Origin: Acidobacteriota bacterium
Lineage (GTDB): Bacteria > Acidobacteriota > Vicinamibacteria > Vicinamibacterales > UBA823
NCBI GenBank assembly: GCA_002714165.1
Contig: PAWT01000021.1
Location: forward strand, 1 to 6,647
Length of the DNA: 6,647 nucleotides
Direction of reading: 5' to 3'
Of the stretch, positions 6,121 through 6,647 are shown piece by piece (within the stretch, counting starts at the first letter, position 1; the number at the start of each line of letters is the position of its first letter). A program made the position numbers and the translations under genes. The notes below the pieces were generated by a model. That model saw only the letters and a program-made list of their open reading frames with translations, was not told the DNA's origin and made no database searches.

Positions 6121-6647
6121 ATGCGCAAAACACTCAATCTCGTTTTCAGCGTGACATTGATGACAGGCTTCGGCATCGCCATGATTCACGCCCAAGAAGA
6201 CCCGGCAGCCAACGACGACGTCCGCACACTTGTCAGCCGACTGGAACTCGAGCAGTTTAAGACCACGCTCAAGGGTCTCACGGCGTTCGGTGACCGCCGT
6301 CAGGGCACCAAGAGGAATCGGGATGCCGTTGACTGGATCGAACAGCAACTCCAGTCTGTCGGCTGCACGACCACGGAACGAATCGATTACGTCTACGACC
6401 CGCCACCCAGAGAGGGAGGAGGAGGCCGTCGACGGCGCCCCAGCGTTGCTGAGATGAACCAGACCGACGGCACACCGACAGGCGGACGGATTGGCCGGAA
6501 TGGCTCGGGACCTGGTGGAAGTTCCATCTTTGGCTACCGAGGTCGCACCGGTGTGACGAATGACCCTATGGCTCAACCCGATGAACGGCTTCGTGAGTTG
6601 AATAGTGAACCGGCAACAAACGGTCCACGCCAAGAGGTGTATTGCAC
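6121..6647 (+). CDS. M28-type secreted zinc peptidase, N-terminal part, cut by window edge
   Basis: The reading frame is open from ATG 6121 to the end of the window (175 codons and two bases), so only the N-terminal part is seen. A signal peptide is clear: MRKTLN, a hydrophobic core to about residue 21, and a probable cleavage after IHA (about 24). The mature part contains LVSRLELEQF, LKGLTAFGDRRQGTKRNRDAVDWI and LQSVGC, the usual opening of secreted M28 (aminopeptidase Y/S-like) enzymes, where it precedes the zinc domain. A Gly/Arg-rich, probably disordered insert (about 97-145) follows. The visible part ends in LRELNSEPATNGPRQEVYC, which resembles the strand just before the catalytic domain. 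The catalytic His, Asp and Glu residues lie beyond the edge, so the family call rests on the N-terminal pattern and is less certain than the other calls. The upstream gagtgagcc-like sequence is only a weak ribosome binding site. Confidence 0.72.
   Translation, partial: MRKTLNLVFSVTLMTGFGIAMIHAQEDPAANDDVRTLVSRLELEQFKTTLKGLTAFGDRRQGTKRNRDAVDWIEQQLQSVGCTTTERIDYVYDPPPREGGGGRRRRPSVAEMNQTDGTPTGGRIGRNGSGPGGSSIFGYRGRTGVTNDPMAQPDERLRELNSEPATNGPRQEVYC

Noticed and set aside
6106..6633. 175-codon minus-strand open frame at the right end
   Set aside because: The plus strand here encodes a signal peptide and an M28-type N-terminus in an open frame to the edge. The antisense frame has low-complexity Ser/Arg content only.

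Overview
The window shows six protein-coding genes, five complete and one cut by the right edge. There is one minus-strand gene at the left and five plus-strand genes after it. No rRNA, tRNA, CRISPR array, transposase or phage gene was seen. Base composition looks moderate, slightly GC-rich. The protein types suggest a free-living bacterium of the Acidobacteriota (Vicinamibacteria-like) or a similar lineage such as Gemmatimonadota: a lipobox-bearing NHL-propeller, a HupE/UreJ-type membrane protein with a large exported N-domain, a sulfatase-like lipoprotein, a secreted MBL-fold hydrolase, and an M28-type peptidase with a Gly/Arg-rich insert. This placement is inferred from remembered family resemblance; no search was run.

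Layout. (1) 38-1297, minus: lipoprotein with a six-bladed NHL-type beta-propeller and a strong Shine-Dalgarno. (2) 1298-1521: divergent intergenic region with a 7-bp-stem inverted repeat and an AGTATACT palindrome. (3) 1522-2880, plus: HupE/UreJ-like membrane protein, start uncertain. (4) 2937-3620, plus: cytoplasmic class I SAM-dependent methyltransferase. (5) 3653-5101, plus: sulfatase-like lipoprotein with Thr in place of the formylglycine Cys/Ser. (6) 5102-5197: intergenic region with an exact TATAAT and a clear ribosome binding site. (7) 5198-6076, plus: secreted metallo-beta-lactamase-fold hydrolase with a full metal-ligand set. (8) 6121 to the right edge, plus: N-terminal part of a probable M28-type zinc peptidase.

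How they may work together. Five of the six proteins carry an export signal (two lipoproteins, two secreted proteins, one membrane protein with a signal peptide), so this is mainly a cell-envelope locus. Genes 3-5 lie close together on one strand and may form a transcription unit. The MBL-fold and M28 genes may form a second unit starting at the TATAAT near 5132. No shared pathway can be read from the sequence. I see no convincing new multi-gene system. The points most worth a second look are the altered active site of the sulfatase-like protein, the unassigned transport role of the HupE-like protein, and the paired symmetric elements in the divergent intergenic region.
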